A stretch of 50,522 nucleotides of DNA from NCBI GenBank assembly GCA_041689615.1, contig JBDNFW010000027.1, positions 1 to 50,522 on the forward strand, given 5' to 3'. The translations under genes were made by a program, and so were the position numbers. This DNA is from UBA7359 sp041689615 (GTDB lineage: Bacteria; Pseudomonadota; Gammaproteobacteria; Eutrophobiales; Eutrophobiaceae). The notes under the pieces were generated by a model, which ran no database searches, had not been told where the DNA came from, and saw only the letters and a program-made list of their open reading frames with translations. Position 1 is the first letter of the stretch, and every line of letters starts with the position of its first letter. Shown one piece after another: positions 1 to 7,357 of the stretch.

Positions 1-111
1 AATAGTTGCGAGGGTTCCTTTGCTCATTGGAAACAGAAAGTAAAAATACATCGTGGCTTACGTCATAAAAGAAGAAATAAAATGATCAATTATTTACTTA
101 ATAAGTCATGA
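1..111 (+). CDS. C-terminal end of an unrecognised protein (5' truncated by the window edge)
   Basis: Frame 1 is open from the first base to a TGA at 109-111, giving 36 residues that are strongly basic (HWKQKVKIHRGLRHKRR at about residues 9-25). The upstream part lies outside the window, so no family can be named. The frame could be fortuitous, but length, composition and lack of stops make the tail of a real gene reasonable. The next gene is convergent, ending at 164. Confidence 0.3.
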   Translation, partial: NSCEGSFAHWKQKVKIHRGLRHKRRNKMINYLLNKS

Positions 112-163
112 AAAAACCATCACATTTTGTCTATTATCCCAATATTCAGGTTAATTTACCTTG

Positions 164-783
164 TTAGGCTATTCTTCTAAACTGGCAGTATAGGTACATC
201 TGTTCTACCCCACCTGGTGTGATGTGCAGTTTCTTATCATACTTCTTCAACTCAAAATCCTCACCTAATGCGTTAGCTAGCTGCTCGTGGCTGTACCGAT
301 GTACCGGCAAACCACTACACTTCGATGGTGCTTCAAGTGCAAACGTACCAATGATTACATGCCCACCGGGCCGTAATGCGTTTACAAGATTCTTCAGGTA
401 TTGTTGCTGTTGCTCTGGGTTGACGAGAAAGTGAAACGCCGCTCGACCGTGCCAAAGCTCATAATATTGTTCTGGCAAAGCTATTGTGCTTATATCACCC
501 TCAAGCCAAGTAACCGATTCAGCCGTTTTACCTAGCCGGACTTTAACCGATGACAGGGCACTCTTTGATAGATCGAGCACCGTGATCGATTTATAATCCT
601 GTCTCAGTAAATCATCTGCTAATGTAGATACGCCACCACCAACATCGATAATCCGAGCGTCCTTTGAGAGCCCAAGATCATATTTATCCACCTGATGGAA
701 GTCTGTAAATGTGGGTCATACCAACCGAGCTTTTCAGCAGGTTTCGTCGAATAGACTTCTTCCCAGTGCTTTCTTTTATCCAT
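164..783 (-). pseudogene. Class I SAM-dependent methyltransferase, interrupted by a frameshift
   Basis: The N-terminal part (MDKRKHWEEVYSTKPAEKLG, start ATG at 783) is in one frame and the SAM-binding core is in another (164 to about 691). The core has the glycine-rich motif I IIDVGGGVSTLADDLL, an acidic VLDLS motif II and a WLEGDIS segment, typical of small class I methyltransferases with this WxxxY start. The two parts join near 695-702, where the LQTSIR segment loses register and would continue as VDKYDLGLSKDARIID after a single-base change. Joined length is about 205 residues, normal for the family. Substrate unknown. Either a recently inactivated gene or one sequencing error; there is only one lesion. 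Confidence 0.75.
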
Positions 784-848
784 TTCAGTAAGCTTAACAG
801 ATGTACTATGCGGACTCAGCAAATATCTCTTAAAAGTATTTCGCTTCC

Positions 849-899
849 ATGATTATCGTTCCAGATAATCAGGGCTATGCAAGATTTTATGAGAATGTG
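849..899 (+). pseudogene. Possible remnant of a GNAT acetyltransferase (3' part)
   Basis: This short stretch translates as MIIVPDNQGYARFYENV, which resembles the acetyl-CoA-binding end of GNAT enzymes (V-x-x-x-N-x-x-A-x-x-F-Y-E-x-x-G-F). The similarity stops just where the inverted-repeat element begins, so the gene may have been cut by that insertion. The fragment is short and the call is tentative. Confidence 0.25.
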
Positions 900-912
900 A
901 TCGTCCGCACTT

Positions 913-1079
913 GGCCCAGACTGTGTGAAAACTCAAGATTACAACCATAAAATAAAATGATTCCCCACTTACAAAGCTAAATGATCTTGTTTAGGGACAA
1001 GCATCTTAGAACTAGACATTATATTATTTCTTTTCCCCCACAATTTAAAACCGAAAATAGTTTTCACACAGTCTGGGCC
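913..1079. repeat. Non-coding 167-bp element with perfect 20-bp terminal inverted repeats (MITE-like)
   Basis: GGCCCAGACTGTGTGAAAAC at 913-932 is the exact reverse complement of 1060-1079. Similarity continues outward less perfectly: GTCCGCACTT to the left against GGAAGTGGAAC to the right, so the true ends may be near 903 and 1090. The 127-bp interior has no ORF. Size, lack of coding capacity and the repeats suit a miniature inverted-repeat element or a deleted insertion sequence. It fills the only gene-free stretch over 300 bases (784-1142) and abuts an acetyltransferase scrap. Confidence 0.7.
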
Positions 1080-1142
1080 GGAAGTGGAACTTTAAAATTT
1101 AAATTTCTTACTAAAAGCAGACACTAATTATCACTGGTTTCA

Positions 1143-1430
1143 TCACACATACCAAACTCCATTGGTCACCATACAGTCGATAGAATCCAGTGCCATATGG
1201 ATAATCAGGCCAATTCCGATATAGCGTAATGGTTTGATAAAACAAAACACTCCATATAACAATATTGGAATAAATTCGTGCAGTGGATGAAAGCCGATAC
1301 TGCAACGATTTGGGTCGTAGACTGGATTTGCTAATAAATGATCAATATCGACCAGCATTGTCGACATCATAATTAAAAATACTATTTTCCAATTAGTTTT
1401 AAAGAATAATAGCGCAACAAGCAATGGCAC
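1143..1430 (-). CDS. DUF6122 family small membrane protein, start uncertain
   Basis: The product has three or four hydrophobic helices and the segment MLVDIDHLLANPVYDPNRCS, which I recognise as the DUF6122 signature (D-x-D-H-x-L-A-P-x-x-D-P-x-R-C-S-I-G-F-H-P-L-H). Function of the family is unknown; the conserved Asp/His residues suggest a membrane metalloenzyme, which is inference. The first usable start is GTG at 1430, but the reading frame continues upstream to a TAA at 1476-1478 as ALDILHLSLHLIVPLL, which looks like the normal DUF6122 N-terminus. The gene therefore uses GTG and is shortened by about a dozen residues, starts at a rarer codon, or has lost its start. Confidence 0.65.
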   Translation of the reverse strand: MPLLVALLFFKTNWKIVFLIMMSTMLVDIDHLLANPVYDPNRCSIGFHPLHEFIPILLYGVFCFIKPLRYIGIGLIIHMALDSIDCMVTNGVWYV

Positions 1431-1483
1431 TATTAAGTGAAGTGAAAGATGTAGAATGTCTAATGCCTTACTTTTTTACAAAC

Positions 1484-2221
1484 TTATATTTCTGGGGAAC
1501 GTTTAAATTTAGCATTCTTGAGAAAATATTTCGTTTGTTCAATTGCGGTATCATTTCCCATAATGAACGGATGTGTTGCTTCTACCACCATAAAATCTTT
1601 CATGCCCTCTAGTTTTGCACTTTCAATAGAAACTTTGCCATCATCAACACCATCTATCATGCTTGATAGAATCAGGTTTATTGATTTATTACCGGTTATT
1701 ATTCCCAGTTCGAAATCAGGTTCGCCTAAAGTATTAGGCATGCTTTCATTACTGGTACTCAGTTGCAAACCGGCGGGGCCATTGATTGCTTTAAATAACC
1801 ATAAACCTCCCAAGGTATCGACGACTTCACTTCCCTTGTTTGGTGGACTTAACATAACCACGCGTCCTATTTTAAAAGGTCTGTCTTGCGTTGCTAAATA
1901 ACGAACTATAATTCCACCCATAGAATGGGTAACAAAATTAACTATTTTGTTTTCACCTTTTAAACATTTTTTAATATCGGGCAAAACAAAATCTGAAACC
2001 AGCTTTTCTATCGGATGTTTAGTAGAAGGATAAGAAACATTGCATGTTGTGTAACCTTCTTTCTGCAAACTCTTTTCCATCTTTTTAAACGATGAATCAG
2101 ATCGGGCAAGCCCATGAAGCAACACCACGAATTCAGCCTCATCATTTGCATCAACTGGAGAAACAGAAATCACCAGACTAAGAACAATGATTAATATTGA
2201 AAGGTTATTCTTTATAAACAT
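1484..2221 (-). CDS. Secreted alpha/beta-hydrolase, lipase-like
   Basis: A 245-residue protein with an N-terminal signal peptide (hydrophobic core about residues 7-24, cleavage near VDA-ND). The mature part has the oxyanion region VVLLHGLARS (about 32-41) and the nucleophile elbow THSMGG (about 98-103) with Ser at the centre. PDFELGIITG and the late EATHPFIM supply plausible acid and His. The layout matches periplasmic lipases/esterases of the PGAP1-like/triacylglycerol-lipase group common in gammaproteobacteria. Substrate not determinable. It lies 9 bp downstream of the nitroreductase stop-to-start gap on the same strand, so the two may be co-transcribed. Confidence 0.8.
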   Translation of the reverse strand: MFIKNNLSILIIVLSLVISVSPVDANDEAEFVVLLHGLARSDSSFKKMEKSLQKEGYTTCNVSYPSTKHPIEKLVSDFVLPDIKKCLKGENKIVNFVTHSMGGIIVRYLATQDRPFKIGRVVMLSPPNKGSEVVDTLGGLWLFKAINGPAGLQLSTSNESMPNTLGEPDFELGIITGNKSINLILSSMIDGVDDGKVSIESAKLEGMKDFMVVEATHPFIMGNDTAIEQTKYFLKNAKFKRSPEI

Positions 2222-2230
2222 ACTATTTAA

Positions 2231-2794
2231 TTAAGGTAATTCCGTTAGCATTTGTTGCAATGGCTTTCTTGCGGTTTGTGGTATTTCAGCAGGATAACCA
2301 TACCAGACTAAGCCCATAATATTTTCCATGTCCTTATTCACCCAAACCAGATCATAAAATCGATCATCGCGCGTCACTGGACCGGTTGACCATTTAGTAC
2401 CGATACCTTGTTGCCAAAGAATGAGCATTAAATTTTGAATTGCACAACTGCAAGCTGCGTAGTCTTCCTGATAACGTATTTCATCATCTGATTTTTGACA
2501 GGTCACCACTATCCAACCCGGGATGTCCATCCAACGTTTCACTTTCTTTTCAGCTGCTTCAGCACCTTTCGTTAATGTCAGCATTTCTTTATTCAATGCA
2601 CAGACATCTGCAACCGTTTCTTTTCCCAAAAGATAAAAATGCCATGGCTCAGTAAGATGATGATTTGGCGCCCAACAGGCAGAAGCTATTGCCTCTTTAA
2701 CAATGCTCTTTTTCGGAATTTTGTCTGGTTCAAAATCATGAATCGTCCGGCGCGACGTAATAATGTCTACTAAATTCATTGATTGATTAGTCAT
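2231..2794 (-). CDS. Nitroreductase family protein (YdjA-like)
   Basis: This is a 187-residue single-domain flavoprotein of the nitroreductase superfamily, expected to bind FMN as a homodimer and reduce nitro or quinone substrates with NAD(P)H. Visible family features: SRRTIHDFEPDKIP at the start (phosphate-binding Arg-Arg), the HHLTEPWHFYLLG segment, the central DYAACSCAIQNLMLILWQQG helix, and GLVWYGYPAEIP before a basic end. The start at 2794 follows an AGAGG ribosome site. A TGTTGT-AAAG-ACAACA palindrome lies at 2804-2819 over the leader; its reverse strand contains TTGTCTT, similar to the TTGTCTA boxes of the neighbouring MerR promoter. Physiological substrate unknown. Confidence 0.9.
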   Translation of the reverse strand: MTNQSMNLVDIITSRRTIHDFEPDKIPKKSIVKEAIASACWAPNHHLTEPWHFYLLGKETVADVCALNKEMLTLTKGAEAAEKKVKRWMDIPGWIVVTCQKSDDEIRYQEDYAACSCAIQNLMLILWQQGIGTKWSTGPVTRDDRFYDLVWVNKDMENIMGLVWYGYPAEIPQTARKPLQQMLTELP

Positions 2795-2902
2795 ACATAC
2801 CTCTGTTGTAAAGACAACATATTACCTTGCTGTTTGATATTACTGAAAACTCTTTAAAGCACGATGTCATCAGATTTTATGAAAACCAGACATTTTCTCT
2901 AA

Positions 2903-3020
2903 TTTTGTCTAGGACATTTTTTACTATAATAATCATATATTTATATTCTTTTTAACGACTATTTGTCTAAATATAACAATATATTTTAATTTTTATCGAT
3001 TATTGTCCATATTTTGTCTA
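2903..3020 (+). promoter_or_regulatory. Repeated TTGTCTA boxes upstream of the MerR gene, probable operator
   Basis: TTGTCTA occurs at 2905-2911, 2963-2969 and 3014-3020, with TTGTCCA at 3003-3009. The last two are direct repeats exactly 11 bp apart, the spacing used by tetrameric LitR/CarH-type MerR regulators, whose DNA-binding domains sit on successive 11-bp repeats. A TTCTCTA variant lies at 2895. The boxes cover the space between divergent genes, so autoregulation and perhaps control of the nitroreductase are likely. The motif identity is my inference. Confidence 0.5.
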
Positions 3021-3053
3021 GTCTAGCCGAATTAACTTTTAGGAATAAAAATT

Positions 3054-4031
3054 ATGTCTACAACAAGTGAAGCATTGGAAACTGTATTTAAAATCGGCGC
3101 AGTCTCACGAATAACAAATATACCTGTCGATACATTACGCATATGGGAAAGACGTTATAGCGTTGTTGTGCCCATGCGATCTAAAAATGCTGATCGACTG
3201 TATCAAACTAAAGATATTAATCGACTGACTCTACTTAAGATGCTGGTTGACCAAGGTCATTCCATTGGTACAGTTGCGCGGTTAAGTAACGATGAATTAA
3301 GTGATCGCTTAAACGTACACGATAAAAAAATAATTAGTAAAAGTCAGAATAATTTTGGTCAGACCATTCATGTCGCAGTGATCGGTGAAGTTTTATCATT
3401 ACAAATTGAACATTCGCAAATCAATAACGAGCATTTTTCTTTTACCGGAATTTATCACAATGAGAATGATTTCATTGAAAACAAAGAAAACGATTCTATA
3501 GATATTCTAATTCTTGAATATCCGGCAATTTATGAAGATGATATTGATAAAATAGAGGTCTTATTTAAACAGTCAAATGCAAAGCAACTGATACTAATTT
3601 ATGGTTTCACGAATAGTGACGCAAGAAAAATATTGGACCAAACCAGTTACAAATATATTCAAGCGCCGGTAACAATTGATAACTTACAAAGAGAAGTAAC
3701 GGATTCAATAAAAGATAAAAATATTAATAGCGACAAACAAAATGAGATAAAGCTTGAAGATAAAGCTCCGCTGCGGACTTACACAAGTAAACAGTTAATC
3801 AACTTGTCTTCGACCTCTTCAGTTATCAAGTGTGAATGCCCTCAACACTTATCCAGTATGATTATTAAACTTATTCAGTTTGAACTTTATAGTTCTGAAT
3901 GTATAAACCGATATGAAAAAGATGCCGAATTACATGCAATGCTGGGGAATATGGCAGGACATGCCAGATCAATTCTGGAACAAGCATTGACAAAAGTTGT
4001 TGAAACAGAAAATCTTTCATTAGAAAAATAA
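3054..4031 (+). CDS. MerR-family transcriptional regulator, LitR/CarH-like architecture
   Basis: A 325-residue regulator. Residues about 12-80 form a MerR winged helix: FKIGAVSRITNIPVDTLRIW (HTH), ERRY, the wing and a LLKMLVDQGHSIGTVARL helix, the usual layout of the MlrA/LitR/CarH branch. The middle (about 100-215) looks like an alpha/beta fold where LitR/CarH carry the B12-binding domain, but I see no D/E-x-H-x-x-G cobalamin-ligand motif, so light sensing through adenosylcobalamin is doubtful. The C-terminus has two cysteines (K-C-E-C-P) and helices. The stop overlaps the following hydrolase ATG by one base, so the two genes are translationally coupled. TTGTCTA boxes lie just upstream. Confidence 0.8.
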   Translation: MSTTSEALETVFKIGAVSRITNIPVDTLRIWERRYSVVVPMRSKNADRLYQTKDINRLTLLKMLVDQGHSIGTVARLSNDELSDRLNVHDKKIISKSQNNFGQTIHVAVIGEVLSLQIEHSQINNEHFSFTGIYHNENDFIENKENDSIDILILEYPAIYEDDIDKIEVLFKQSNAKQLILIYGFTNSDARKILDQTSYKYIQAPVTIDNLQREVTDSIKDKNINSDKQNEIKLEDKAPLRTYTSKQLINLSSTSSVIKCECPQHLSSMIIKLIQFELYSSECINRYEKDAELHAMLGNMAGHARSILEQALTKVVETENLSLEK

Positions 4032-4975
4032 TGTTTTATAAACTAAAACATTATCTTGTATGGAGCTTATTTTTAATTAGCCCATCACTTTTTGCGACTA
4101 ACGACTTTGATCCGTTTCGACCGCATGGCAGGTTTATCAATCTTGGTTTACAAGTTATGTATATTGATTGCCTTGGTGAAAAATCACCAACCGTTTTAAT
4201 TGATGTAGGTCTCGGCGATGCTTCTGCAAACTGGCTTAAAATTGCCAAGGAGTTATCAAAAGATGTACGGGTTTGTTTATATGATCGGGCTGGATACGGA
4301 TGGAGCGATCCGGGTCCCGGCAGTAGAACAACAGCACAAATTGTTCATGAACTAAATATGTTACTGGAATTTTCTGATGAACTCGGACCTTATGTAATGG
4401 TCGGTCATTCCTTCGGCGGATTTAGTGCAAGATATTTTGCGGCGACTTATCCGGAAAAAACAGTAGGTGTAGTTCTAATAGATTCATCTCATCCGGATCA
4501 AATCTATAGATTATCTCCACTGGATCAACACAACAAAAAACGTCCGTTAAAGTTAGGCCGAGCAGAACCTGCGCCAGATTATATGAATGAAACTGAAAAA
4601 CGTTGGTATTTTCTTAATTCCAGTCGTAAAGCAGTCTTTGCACAAATGGAAGAGTTAAGAAGTTTCAAGGATAGCGCTTATCAAGTTAAACACTCCGGTT
4701 CTTTGCCTAATATCCCGTTAGCCGTATTAAGCCGAGGCAAAAGTCAACTTCCCGAAGTCAATGGTGTTTCTCTAGAGCAGGAATGGAGTGATATGCAAAA
4801 AGATTTGTTAAAGCTTAGCAATAAAAGTTGGCAGACAATTGTTGAAAAAAGCGGACACAGAATCTATTTAGATGCACCTGAAATAGTAGTAAGTAATATT
4901 TTAAAAGTTGTAATCCAGACTAGAGAAAATGAGAACGCACCACTTACTCCGACAACTGAAAATTTAATTGAATAA
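4031..4975 (+). CDS. Secreted alpha/beta-fold hydrolase coupled to the MerR regulator
   Basis: A 314-residue protein beginning with a signal peptide (about residues 1-22, LVWSLFLISPSLFA-TN). The core shows the strand order of alpha/beta hydrolases: VLIDVGLGDASANW near the oxyanion hole, CLYDRAGYGWSDPG, the nucleophile elbow VGHSFGG (about residues 125-131), VVLIDSSHP and a late SGHRIYLDAP carrying the catalytic His. The GYGWSDPGP context is typical of the haloalkane-dehalogenase/epoxide-hydrolase-like branch, but the substrate cannot be read. Overlap with the regulator (TAATG) suggests the hydrolase is its direct target or part of the same stress response. Confidence 0.8.
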   Translation: MFYKLKHYLVWSLFLISPSLFATNDFDPFRPHGRFINLGLQVMYIDCLGEKSPTVLIDVGLGDASANWLKIAKELSKDVRVCLYDRAGYGWSDPGPGSRTTAQIVHELNMLLEFSDELGPYVMVGHSFGGFSARYFAATYPEKTVGVVLIDSSHPDQIYRLSPLDQHNKKRPLKLGRAEPAPDYMNETEKRWYFLNSSRKAVFAQMEELRSFKDSAYQVKHSGSLPNIPLAVLSRGKSQLPEVNGVSLEQEWSDMQKDLLKLSNKSWQTIVEKSGHRIYLDAPEIVVSNILKVVIQTRENENAPLTPTTENLIE

Positions 4976-4977
4976 AA

Positions 4978-5007
4978 ATTCACCCGCTCTAAATAGAACG
5001 GATGAAT
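4978..5007. terminator. Imperfect hairpin after the hydrolase gene
   Basis: Arms 4978-4990 and 4995-5007 pair with two mismatches around an AAAT loop, three bases past the stop. There is no T-run on the plus strand, while the minus side has a short T-rich tract. It may act as a weak terminator. Confidence 0.35.
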
Positions 5008-5032
5008 AATTCCTTTGTAGGGGAACATAACA

Positions 5033-5083
5033 ATGGGAAAGCCAAGAAGAGCTATGGCAGGCTTATTCTTAACTCGCGAGTAA
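5033..5083 (+). CDS. Possible 16-residue micro-ORF
   Basis: ATG at 5033 opens MGKPRRAMAGLFLTRE and stops at 5081-5083. A strong AGGGGA ribosome site lies about 7 bases upstream (5019-5025), better than that of most full-length genes here. There is no homology I recognise; it could be a short peptide, a leader or chance. It lies in the 229-base gap between convergent genes, which otherwise holds only the hairpin at 4978-5007. Confidence 0.2.
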   Translation: MGKPRRAMAGLFLTRE

Positions 5084-5204
5084 TATGAACGATAAATGTG
5101 ATCCGACATTTAAACAAACGTTAAGAATAGGTTAAATATTTAAGATAACTTCTATCATGCTATTCAGAATAAAGTCATAACTCCTTATTTATACTAAATA
5201 TTCC

Positions 5205-5711
5205 CTATATCTCTCTTGAATCATACGCCCAATGTAGTAAAGCCTGTCTTTGTTTACGTCTGCAATTTAAATCATATTGCTCGCAGTTTTTTCTAATTGC
5301 TCCCCGATGCCTGACAATCGCTTTCCAGCGTTTTATCTGACGATAATCTTCTTCAGCAATTCTACGCCCCATATAATAACGACAATACCACTGAAACCAG
5401 CCACGCGGATCTTCTTCAAATATCCAGCCTTTCTTTTTCCATTCACTCAATGGTAAGGAGGCGTTTATTGAATAGTAATTAAGTTCGGGGTTTTTACCTT
5501 CAGGTGATAACTTTGCTTTCGTAAACCAGCTTTTTGGAAATTCATTTTGACAATCGGTTATATACGTTCCACCAAAGACACCAAGTTCCAACATTTGTTT
5601 TGGTGTCAATTCAGGTTTAAATTCACTATTAAAATTTTTTCCGATCGGTTGCTCAAGATAATACACATAACATGATTGCATCGTGTCATTCACGATAACC
5701 TTCTGTTTCAT
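5205..5711 (-). CDS. Uncharacterised conserved tryptophan/tyrosine-rich protein
   Basis: A 168-residue soluble protein without signal peptide. It is rich in motifs that look strongly conserved: ELTPKQMLELGVFGGTYITD, FPKSWFTKAKLSP, LNYYSINASLPLSEW, DPRGWFQWYCRYYMGRR and a final RKQRQALLHWAYDSR. I recall closely similar proteins in diverse bacteria and fungi, all without known function. The many invariant-looking W, Y and R residues and four or five cysteines (TDCQNE, WYCRYY, NCEQ, NCRR) could fit a nucleic-acid or cofactor-binding protein, but that is a guess. It follows the DUF4399 gene by 9 bp, so it is probably the last gene of the ABM-DUF4399 operon. Confidence 0.75.
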   Translation of the reverse strand: MKQKVIVNDTMQSCYVYYLEQPIGKNFNSEFKPELTPKQMLELGVFGGTYITDCQNEFPKSWFTKAKLSPEGKNPELNYYSINASLPLSEWKKKGWIFEEDPRGWFQWYCRYYMGRRIAEEDYRQIKRWKAIVRHRGAIRKNCEQYDLNCRRKQRQALLHWAYDSREI

Positions 5712-5720
5712 TAAAAAACT

Positions 5721-6149
5721 CTATTCGACTTTAATAGTAATTTTTTCAGATACGACTGGTTTATCATGAGGGATATGTAAATAATTTCCTAAAACAAGTT
5801 GCAAGGTATGCGTTCCCGGAGACAACGTTAATTCTGTTTCAGTTTGTCCACCGCCAAAATGTTTTATCTTATCAGTCGCCGCTAAAGGTTGAGATAATTC
5901 AGGAAGTTCATCAGTATCAATAAGAAGATGATGATGACCCGTGTTGTCTTTATCAAGACCTGCCGGCGCAACACCCATGCCGGACAATCCAAATTTCACA
6001 GTAAATGTTTTAGAAACCGTAGCGCCATTGGGCGGGGCAATAAAATATAACTTTGCATCAGGTGATGATTTGGACACCAATTCATTTGCAAATGAAGTTA
6101 ATGAAACTATGAGTATCGTCATTGCTGCAAGAAAAATTTTTAATTTCAT
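5721..6149 (-). CDS. DUF4399 domain-containing secreted protein
   Basis: A short secreted protein: MKLKIFLAAMTILIVSLTSFA is a signal peptide, followed by one beta-rich DUF4399 domain. Diagnostic pieces are YFIAPPNGATVSKTFTVKFG, the GHHHLLIDTDELP histidine cluster, and the closing FGGGQTETELTLSPGTHTLQ. The family is uncharacterised; the His-rich loop suggests metal binding (inference). I chose ATG at 6149 rather than the ATG 12 bases upstream because GGAG lies 8 bases before 6149 and would be inside the longer version. It sits between an ABM monooxygenase-like gene and the unknown 5205 gene, all on the minus strand with short gaps. Confidence 0.85.
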   Translation of the reverse strand: MKLKIFLAAMTILIVSLTSFANELVSKSSPDAKLYFIAPPNGATVSKTFTVKFGLSGMGVAPAGLDKDNTGHHHLLIDTDELPELSQPLAATDKIKHFGGGQTETELTLSPGTHTLQLVLGNYLHIPHDKPVVSEKITIKVE

Positions 6150-6179
6150 AATGAGCTCCATTATTATGTTAAACAGAAG

Positions 6180-6482
6180 TTACAAAACATTCTCATGCAC
6201 ACTTTTGTAATGTTCTACCTCAGGAAAAGGTTCATAAAAGTGGTGTAATAAATCACGCCATTCCTGATAATGCTCGGATTCTCTAAATCCTTGTATATGA
6301 TCTTCTAGCGTTTGCCAATTAACCAATAAGATATATCGATTTGGTTTTTCAATGCATTGCTGAAGCTGATGTGAGACATAGCCCTGCATACTTGAAATGA
6401 TTTTCTGCGCTTTAGCAAAAGCCAATTCAAATGACTTTTCCTGTCCTGAAATAACATCAAGAATGGCAACTTCAAGAATCAC
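6180..6482 (-). CDS. Antibiotic biosynthesis monooxygenase (ABM) domain protein
   Basis: A 100-residue stand-alone ABM/dimeric ferredoxin-like domain. It begins MILEVAILDVISGQEKSFEL, then AFAKAQKIISSMQGYVSHQL and YILLVNWQTLEDHIQGFRES, the classical beta-alpha-beta pattern ending in W..L.HHFY. Members act as cofactor-free oxygenases, haem-degrading enzymes or simple dimer modules; neither YgiN- nor IsdG-type specificity can be assigned. First gene of a probable three-gene minus-strand operon with the DUF4399 protein and the 5205 protein. Confidence 0.85.
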   Translation of the reverse strand: MILEVAILDVISGQEKSFELAFAKAQKIISSMQGYVSHQLQQCIEKPNRYILLVNWQTLEDHIQGFRESEHYQEWRDLLHHFYEPFPEVEHYKSVHENVL

Positions 6483-6706
6483 TTTTTACTCCTGCATTTA
6501 ATTATGAAAAACATTTGCTAACCTAAAACTATATTATCAGGAATATCGATGATCATGTTTAACTTCACGTTAATTATTATAATTTGTATTATTGATTAGC
6601 CACATATCTCATGCAAATAGATGTTTTTCCTGATGTTTTTAATATATATAAAGGATAAAAAATTGTCGCCGATAACAAAATAACGGTTATTTTTGAGGAT
6701 AGTAAA

Positions 6707-7066
6707 TTGGGCGCTCTATTACAAACTAGTGAGAAACGACGACTAAAACGTTTCTCTGCTCGTCTGAAAGTCTATTCTCAACTAACAGATGATTTAATTG
6801 GCTATTCAGAAAATCTTCATACTGAAGGAATGATGATTGTGACAAAAAATCCAATTGCAAAAGATCAGGAACTTCAGATTTGGTTTGGTGCGACAAAAGA
6901 AGAAAAAAGATTAAATCGAATATTTGTATCTGCTTATAAAGTTTGGGAAAGCTTCACAAATGAAGGTGAACGTCTTTATTATTCCGGTTTACATTTTGTA
7001 GCACCATCAGAAGATGTCCTGGATAAGATTCAGACGCTACTTTACAATATCGAAAACGATGATTAA
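6707..7066 (+). CDS. Single-domain PilZ protein with TTG start
   Basis: A 119-residue PilZ-like protein, predicted cytoplasmic c-di-GMP receptor. RRLKRFSARLKVYSQ resembles the R-x-x-x-R element and the NLHTEGMMIVT segment occupies the D/N-x-S-x-x-G position, but with H-T-E-G, so ligand binding is not assured. The C-terminal half (VWESFTNEGERLYYSGLHFV) fits the closing beta-barrel strands. The start is TTG at 6707, preceded by GAGGA at about 6695. The 224 bases upstream (6483-6706) hold only AT-rich promoter-like sequence. A second PilZ gene lies at 12754. Confidence 0.7.
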   Translation: MGALLQTSEKRRLKRFSARLKVYSQLTDDLIGYSENLHTEGMMIVTKNPIAKDQELQIWFGATKEEKRLNRIFVSAYKVWESFTNEGERLYYSGLHFVAPSEDVLDKIQTLLYNIENDD

Positions 7067-7076
7067 CTAATCTTCT

Positions 7077-7333
7077 TCACTTGTCATCATTATCATGTCG
7101 AGACTGCCATTCAGTAATTCCACCTTTGACACAAGCAATGCCAATTAAAGAGTTTAATCCAACAAAGAACCAAAAATAAAATGGTTGTACATTTCGATAA
7201 ATAATCAAAGAATGGCTGCTATGTCTAGAACTAATATCAATTATACCTGTAAAAGCACTATAGGCAGCAATTGATATAAAAACAATTTCAAGAAAAAAAG
7301 TATCATCATATTATTTATATCTTCTTTTTTCAT
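7077..7333 (-). pseudogene. Small two-helix membrane protein broken by a one-base frameshift
   Basis: No intact ORF is present, but the minus strand has AAGGAT then ATG at 7333 reading MKKEDINN, after which the frame fails. One base further on, an open frame reads YDDTFFLEIVFISIAAYSAF, then RHSSHSLIIYRN, PFYFWFFVGLNSLIGIACVK and a polar end with TGA at 7077-7079. Adding one T in the AATAAT run joins them into about 85 residues with two membrane helices. Family unknown. It lies 24 bp upstream of nothing coding on its own strand and directly downstream of the dUTPase gene on the same strand, so it may once have been co-transcribed with it. Confidence 0.55.
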
Positions 7334-7357
7334 TGTGGTTATCCTTTTGCTTAATAA

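Noticed and set aside
619..822. Separate 67-residue ORF
   Set aside because: Its first part is the N-terminus of the methyltransferase and its tail is out of frame; treated as one frameshifted gene.
4864..5109. 81-residue minus-strand ORF
   Set aside because: Mostly antisense to the hydrolase gene, no family features and no ribosome site.
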